This document shows positions 34,963 to 39,225 of a stretch of 39,225 nt of DNA, piece after piece. The DNA comes from Flavobacteriaceae bacterium. Its GTDB lineage: Bacteria > Bacteroidota > Bacteroidia > Flavobacteriales > Flavobacteriaceae. Numbering within the stretch: position 1 is the first letter of the stretch; the number at the start of each line of letters is the position of its first letter. A program made the position numbers and the translations under genes. The DNA is taken from assembly GCA_024743095.1 (NCBI GenBank), contig JANSXF010000039.1, positions 1-39,225 on the forward strand, given 5' to 3'. The notes below the pieces were generated by a model. It ran no database searches, had not been told where the DNA came from, and saw nothing but the letters and a program-made list of their open reading frames with translations.

Positions 34963-34988
34963 GGCCCCGCAAATGCGGGGCCTTTTTT
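34963..34988 (+). terminator. Intrinsic terminator of the OmpA/TSP3 gene
   Basis: GGCCCCGC and GCGGGGCC form an 8-bp GC stem with loop AAAT, followed by TTTTTT. Flanking A residues extend the stem. Confidence 0.95.
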
Positions 34989-34999
34989 ATTTTTAATCC

Positions 35000-37732
35000 A
35001 TGCATCATACTTTCCTCGAATATGTACTGGATGACCTGGCCAAAAAGCAGTTGGACATAACCAACTGCACCTATGTTCTTCCCAGTAAAAGGTCGGGTAC
35101 CTTCTTGAAAAAACATATCTCCGCCCGATTGGAGAAAAACATATTTGGTCCACAAGTTTTATCCATTGAAGAGTTCATCGGGAACCTATCCGATTTAAAC
35201 CAGGCATCGAACATTGATTTGTTGCTCCTACTCTTTAAGGTTTATAAACAATCCCAAATAGAAAAATCGGACGATTTTGCATCCTTCATCAATTGGGGAC
35301 AAACCCTTTTGCAGGACTTCAACGAAATTGATGGTTACCTGATTCCCGCCACCGATATTCTAAATTACCTCTCGGCCATCAAGGAAATCAACCATTGGTC
35401 GGCCAGTAAAGAAAAAACTGAACTTGTAGAGAACTATCTACAGCTGTGGAAGAACCTGGAAACCTTATACCATGACTTTTATAATGCCCTACTCGAACAA
35501 AAGCGGGGCTATCAGGGAATGATCCAGCGAGAAGCCGTGAAGGCAATCCAAAACGAAACCTATCCGGACCCCGACCGGAACCCCGTCGTATTTGTAGGTT
35601 TCAATGCCTTGAACGCTGCCGAATCCACCATCATTCAACATTATCTGGAACAGGGCAACTCACACATATACTGGGATATCGATTCCTATTTTTTGAACGA
35701 TCCCATCCACGATGCCGGTTTGTTCATCAGAGACTATCAATACAACTGGCCTTACTACAAGCACGGACATAAAATAGAGCCACAGGCAAATTTTCTTCAG
35801 AACAAAAATATTAGAATCGTCGGTGTTCCCAAAAGCATCTCCCAGACCAAATATGTAGGTCAGTTATTGCAGGAGATCGGAGATGAAAATGCCATGGACC
35901 TCACAAAAACGGCCTTGGTACTGGCAGATGAGACCTTGCTCAGACCTATGCTCAATGCAGTACCTAGCAGTATTCCCGAAGTCAACATAACCATGGGGAT
36001 GCCACTGGACAAAACAGTGCTCTATTCCTTTTTTATGAACTTTTTGGAGCTGCACCTGAACGTTTCCGAGCGGGGCTGGTTTTATAAGCGGGTGTTGGAA
36101 TTTGTCTCCAACCCCTACACTTTAACACTCTCCAGAGAAAGCCAAGGAACATTCGCACAACGCTTGTCAAAGGATATTAAAGAGGGCAACTTGCTCTACA
36201 TTAATGCTGAAGCACTTGCAAAATATCCGAAGGCAGAAATATTGCTGTCCATCATTTTTCCACAAGGAGCCATCTCCCCAATGGATTGGATAAAGAACAG
36301 TCTATTACTTATTGAGCGACTAAAAACCACCTACCAAGAAGAGAAAAATGCACTAGAGCTGGAATATCTGTATCGGTTTTATGCGCTATTCAACCAGTTG
36401 GACCAATATTTGGACAAGGTGGATTTTATGGGCGAGCTCAAATCCATCAAAAATCTGTTCAAACAATTGGCCAATATGGAAACTTTGGATTTTATCGGTC
36501 AACCGTTGACCGGCTTTCAAATTATGGGAATGTTGGAGAGCCGGAACCTTGATTTTGAAACGGTCATCATTACCTCTGTCAACGAGGGGATTCTCCCTTC
36601 GGGAAAATCCAATAACTCCTTTATCCCTTTTGATGTAAAACGCGATTATGGCCTTCCCACCTATAAAGAAAAGGATGCCATCTACGTATATCATTTTTAC
36701 AGACTGATCCAACGGGCCAAGAACATTTACATCACCTACAACACCGAGCCAGATGTACTGGAGGGTGGGGAAAAGAGCCGATTGATCACACAACTGCTGA
36801 CGGATAAAAATCTAAAACAGCATATTGCGCACACCATTACAACGCCCAAAATTTCCATAGATCCCAAACCACTTGTCCAGATTCAAAAGGATGGGAAATT
36901 TATGGAAGACTTGAGAGCATTTGCCCAGAACGGTTTTTCGCCGACCTCATTGACCAACTACATCGGAAACCCGGTTGATTTTTATACAAGGAACATTCTT
37001 AAGATCAATGATCTGGAGGAAGTGGAGGAAAATATTGCGGCCAATACCTTCGGGACCATCATTCACGATAGTTTAGAGGAGCTTTACACCCCCCTTATTG
37101 GCCAATTGTTGACCGAAGAAAACATCAAAGCACTGAAAGAACAGGTGCCCGAGGTGGTACAGTATCATTTTACCAAGAACCTTTCCGGGGTGGATATTTC
37201 CAAGGGAAAGTTCCTATTGGTGTACAAGGTGGTCCTAAAGTACCTGCACAACTTTTTGGACGATGAGATCAAACACCTCAAACGGCATCAAATAAAAATA
37301 TTGGCGCTCGAGGAACGCTACGAAGAATTGATCACCGTCCCTGGAGTTGATTTCCCGATCAAACTAAAGGGAACCTTGGACCGTGTTGATGAATTTGATG
37401 GTACCATACGCATCATCGACTACAAAACGGGCAAGGTAGAGCCCAAAAACGTGAAAATAACGGATTGGGAAACGCTCATAACCGATTACGACAAGAGCAA
37501 GGCCTTTCAGTTACTATGTTATGCCTACCTGTATTCCAAAAAACATGGCACGACCGATGTTCTGGCAGGAATCATTTCATTCAAAAGGTTGAGCCAAGGT
37601 CTCTATCCATTTTCCAAGAACAGCGATACCCGCATACATACCGAGACCCTGGCAACTTTTGAAAGTTACCTGTTCCTGTTGATAAGCGAAATCTGTAATG
37701 CTGGAGTTCCGCTCACCGAAAAGGTGAATTGA
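35000..37732 (+). CDS. addB: PD-(D/E)XK nuclease, AddB-like
   Basis: The protein has 910 residues. The N-terminal half resembles an inactive helicase-like scaffold: CTYVLPSKRSGTFLKKHI replaces a Walker A motif, and VVFVGFNALNAAE and ESRNLDFETVIITSVNEG follow, as in AddB/RexB. The C-terminal nuclease motif is [12 protein letters not shown], with the preceding GTIIHDSLEEL and the helix FQLLCYAYLYS. In AddB of Firmicutes four Cys hold an iron-sulfur cluster around the nuclease. Here the first position reads YIGNPVDFY instead of a Cys form, and no C-terminal Cys cluster is seen. The cluster is therefore probably absent. It begins 12 bp after the OmpA terminator and should act with AddA in recombination repair. 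Confidence 0.85.
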   Translation: MHHTFLEYVLDDLAKKQLDITNCTYVLPSKRSGTFLKKHISARLEKNIFGPQVLSIEEFIGNLSDLNQASNIDLLLLLFKVYKQSQIEKSDDFASFINWGQTLLQDFNEIDGYLIPATDILNYLSAIKEINHWSASKEKTELVENYLQLWKNLETLYHDFYNALLEQKRGYQGMIQREAVKAIQNETYPDPDRNPVVFVGFNALNAAESTIIQHYLEQGNSHIYWDIDSYFLNDPIHDAGLFIRDYQYNWPYYKHGHKIEPQANFLQNKNIRIVGVPKSISQTKYVGQLLQEIGDENAMDLTKTALVLADETLLRPMLNAVPSSIPEVNITMGMPLDKTVLYSFFMNFLELHLNVSERGWFYKRVLEFVSNPYTLTLSRESQGTFAQRLSKDIKEGNLLYINAEALAKYPKAEILLSIIFPQGAISPMDWIKNSLLLIERLKTTYQEEKNALELEYLYRFYALFNQLDQYLDKVDFMGELKSIKNLFKQLANMETLDFIGQPLTGFQIMGMLESRNLDFETVIITSVNEGILPSGKSNNSFIPFDVKRDYGLPTYKEKDAIYVYHFYRLIQRAKNIYITYNTEPDVLEGGEKSRLITQLLTDKNLKQHIAHTITTPKISIDPKPLVQIQKDGKFMEDLRAFAQNGFSPTSLTNYIGNPVDFYTRNILKINDLEEVEENIAANTFGTIIHDSLEELYTPLIGQLLTEENIKALKEQVPEVVQYHFTKNLSGVDISKGKFLLVYKVVLKYLHNFLDDEIKHLKRHQIKILALEERYEELITVPGVDFPIKLKGTLDRVDEFDGTIRIIDYKTGKVEPKNVKITDWETLITDYDKSKAFQLLCYAYLYSKKHGTTDVLAGIISFKRLSQGLYPFSKNSDTRIHTETLATFESYLFLLISEICNAGVPLTEKVN

Positions 37733-38443
37733 TCATTTTAAATCGGGACGTGCAGGGCGTACTTCTATTTTACTTGGTAGGGTACGTGGGTGCATGGTAA
37801 GCAGATCAATGACCAATTTACCAATATCCTCTGGCTGAATTTTCCAAGCATCCTTATCCGAGGGGTCGTTGTTGTTAAAATGGCTTGCCACAGAACCGGG
37901 CATAATGGTGGTTACCTTAATGTTGTACTGTCTGAGATCCAGCATGGCAGCCTGCGTAAAACCGACTACGCCAAACTTGGTGGCGTTGTAACCTGCTGCC
38001 GTAGCAAAGAAATTGGTTCCGGCCAAACTGGCCAAGGTCATATAATAACCTTCGGATTTTTTAAGGGCATCCACCGATGCTTTTAAGGTATGATATACCC
38101 CGTTCAAGTTTGTATCGATCATTTGGTGCCATTTCTGGTCCTCCAGTTCATCGATTGGCGCAAAATGTCCCACGCCAGCGTTGGCCATTACCACATCCAA
38201 CCGGCCCCATTTGTCGAGGATGGTGGCCACAGCCGTTTTCTCATCCTCCAGTTTGGCCACATCGGAGACCAATCCCAATACATTATCCGGATCATTTAAG
38301 CCTTTTACAGCTTCATCGGCACTTTCTTGGCTACGTCCACTTATGGCCACCTTCATTCCCTGAGCCAATAAGCTTTCGGCAATACCGTATCCGATACCTT
38401 TGGTCCCTCCCGTGATGTATGCTACTTTTCCTTCTAATTTCAT
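37733..38443 (-). CDS. Short-chain dehydrogenase/reductase (SDR)
   Basis: The protein has 236 residues. The NAD(P)-binding motif TGGTKGIGYGIAE is at residues 11-23, the NAG motif in VVMANAGVGHFA near residue 90, the catalytic Ser in YYMTLASLAG and the Tyr-Lys pair in YNATKFGVVGF. ISGRSQES after the second strand suggests NADP(H) preference, by inference. The substrate is unknown. The stop codon (TGA on the minus strand) directly abuts the TGA of addB with no base between, forming TGATCA. Upstream lies a hairpin CCATCC-TAAA-GGATGG (38498-38513) between this gene and the divergent PD40 gene. Confidence 0.93.
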   Translation of the reverse strand: MKLEGKVAYITGGTKGIGYGIAESLLAQGMKVAISGRSQESADEAVKGLNDPDNVLGLVSDVAKLEDEKTAVATILDKWGRLDVVMANAGVGHFAPIDELEDQKWHQMIDTNLNGVYHTLKASVDALKKSEGYYMTLASLAGTNFFATAAGYNATKFGVVGFTQAAMLDLRQYNIKVTTIMPGSVASHFNNNDPSDKDAWKIQPEDIGKLVIDLLTMHPRTLPSKIEVRPARPDLK

Positions 38444-38595
38444 GTTGATTCTGTTTTGAAGTAAAGTTCAAAAAAGCACGGGGCAAATACAAAAATTCCA
38501 TCCTAAAGGATGGTTAATGTTTGAAGTATCCGAATCCACTGGTCACCCTAGTTCAAAATGTGGTACATTTATATGGGTTTGAATGCTTCTATGCT

Positions 38596-39051
38596 ATGCT
38601 AAAAATACGCTTAATGGCCGTGTTGGTTTTGGTATTAAATCACATGTCGGCACAAAATGAAACCAAGATCACGCAGTTTAACAGCGCGCTCAACCAATTC
38701 CTGAACGTGCGGGATCTTTGTATTTCGCAAGACGGTAGCCAGGCATTTTTCACCATTCAGAGTCCATTACAGGATATTTCTCAAATCGCCTATATTAAAA
38801 AAGGGAATAATGGATGGACTGAGCCCGAACTTATGTCCTTTTCAAGTTCCTATATGGATCTAGAACCATTTTTGTCACACGATGGAAAGCGATTGTTCTT
38901 TGTTTCAGATAGACCTTTAGATGATTCCACTAAGGTTAAAAAAGACTTTGATATTTGGTATGTGGAGCGAAAAGCTGCCGGAAAAGCGTGGTCAAGTCCC
39001 AAAAACGTTGGTGCACCCGTAAATTCTGACCTTAATGAGTTTTATCCCTCC
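38596..39051 (+). pseudogene. PD40/TolB-like beta-propeller protein gene, interrupted by an IS200/IS605-type element
   Basis: ATG 38596 opens a protein with a signal peptide (RLMAVLVLVLNHMSAQ). It continues with PD40-type blades: PFLSHDGKRLFFVSDRPLDD, then DIWYVERKAAGKAWSSPKNV and NSDLNEFYPSL. In this family the next residues are usually T-x-DG-x-LYF, but at 39052 the sequence changes to the end of a mobile element and the frame runs into a stop at 39097-39099. The 152 codons visible are therefore the 5' part of a split gene whose rest should lie beyond the element. A possible -7 box is TACATTTA at 38564-38571. PD40 propellers with a signal often act at the cell surface. Confidence 0.8.
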
Positions 39052-39095
39052 TTGACAACTCCCCCACCTAAAGTTAGGGGATTCTTACCCAACGC
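39052..39095 (-). mobile_element. Right end of an IS200/IS605-type element carrying tnpB
   Basis: The sequence between the tnpB stop and the broken PD40 gene, read on the minus strand, ends in GTTGTCAA at 39052. An imperfect hairpin lies at 39064-39080: CCCCTAA pairs with TTAGG and GG, with one bulged T. A hairpin with an unpaired T near the cleavage site is the typical TnpA recognition structure. IS608 also ends its right side with TCAA. The exact boundary is inferred from the frame break at about 39051. Confidence 0.7.
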
Positions 39096-39190
39096 TTAGG
39101 CCGCTGCCTTACGTTTGCGGGTACTGGCCCTTGCCCTTGCCAGTATGTTCTTTGCCGCATTCACATCGGCGTTTTCCTTATGTCCACATC
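39052..39190 (-). ncRNA. Candidate omega RNA (reRNA) of TnpB, overlapping the tnpB 3' end and the element end
   Basis: TnpB guide RNAs of IS200/IS605 elements arise from the tnpB 3' region plus the right end on the tnpB strand and end in flanking host sequence. Here this would be the minus-strand segment up to 39052, followed by the guide GGAGGGATAAAACTCATTAA (39051 to 39032) from the interrupted gene. A CTGGC/GCCAG stem at 39124-39143 is a possible scaffold element. The 5' limit is arbitrary. Confidence 0.4.
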
Positions 39191-39225
39191 CCAAACAGTG
39201 GAACGTGGTTTTTTTCCTGTTCTCC
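39096..39225 (-). CDS. tnpB: RNA-guided endonuclease TnpB, C-terminal fragment (5' end outside window)
   Basis: The minus-strand frame is open from the window edge to TAA at 39096-39098. The visible 42 residues include TTFHCLGCGHKENADVNAAK then NILARA, the conserved end of TnpB/OrfB. CLGC is the second half of the zinc ribbon, and the Asp in NADVNAA is the third RuvC catalytic residue. A basic tail (RASTRKRKAAA) follows. TnpB cuts DNA guided by an RNA made from the element end. The integrity of the other RuvC residues and of a possible tnpA cannot be judged here. Confidence 0.92.
   Translation of the reverse strand, partial: ENRKKTTFHCLGCGHKENADVNAAKNILARARASTRKRKAAA

Noticed and set aside
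1..39225. Search by eye for tRNA, rRNA, known riboswitches and phage genes
   Set aside because: No convincing candidate was seen; this was not a computed search, so a weak one could be missed.

Overview
The window comes from a member of the Bacteroidota, most likely a marine Flavobacteriaceae (a Muricauda/Allomuricauda-like genus is my guess, not shown). The evidence is: promoters of the Bacteroidota type (TTTG, 19-23 bp, TAnnTTTG) at several genes; RNase HI with a viroplasmin domain; an IPExxxVDY-family protein; an OmpA protein with thrombospondin type 3 repeats; and the order acpP-fabF-rnc-(IPExxxVDY)-pyk. No tRNA, rRNA, CRISPR array or prophage was recognised.

Layout. 1-493: the 3' end of an IS200/IS605 TnpA and the remnant of an unrecognised gene. 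544-7418: a tripartite RND efflux operon (periplasmic adaptor, inner-membrane pump, outer-membrane channel) with a GbsR/MarR-type regulator first and a TetR regulator last; a perfect 9-bp inverted repeat overlaps the promoter. 7557-11247: a Tat-signal aminotransferase, an AEC carrier and an exported M20 amidase, probably one amino-acid-processing unit. 11250-16333: lysoplasmalogenase-like and CYTH proteins (minus), DNA polymerase IV (plus) and an exported M16 protease (minus). 16559-18932: a TetR regulator, an intergenic inverted repeat, an AhpD-like protein with a previously untracked 52-codon Cys/His-rich ORF upstream, and an AraC regulator. 19063-23417: pyruvate kinase, IPExxxVDY protein, RNase III, FabF and ACP on the minus strand, with a terminator-like hairpin between acpP and fabF. 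23580-27724: purN, RNase HI, a PfkB kinase and a long amidophosphoribosyltransferase on the plus strand.

27725-28389 is the only gene-free stretch over 300 bp, and it is not empty. It holds three tandem copies of a 40-nt conserved sequence. Each copy sits 5-6 nt after a -7-like box and is followed directly by its own intrinsic terminator whose sequence differs from the other two. I read these as three paralogous small RNA genes of about 75 nt. This is the most interesting feature of the window.

28390-38443: superoxide dismutase (minus), an AddA-like helicase-nuclease, Kbl, a strongly promoted OmpA/TSP3 porin, an AddB-like nuclease, and an SDR oxidoreductase (minus) whose stop codon abuts that of addB. 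38596-39225: a PD40 beta-propeller gene cut by the right end of an IS200/IS605-type element carrying tnpB (minus strand). The flanking sequence of the cut gene is in the position of a TnpB guide.
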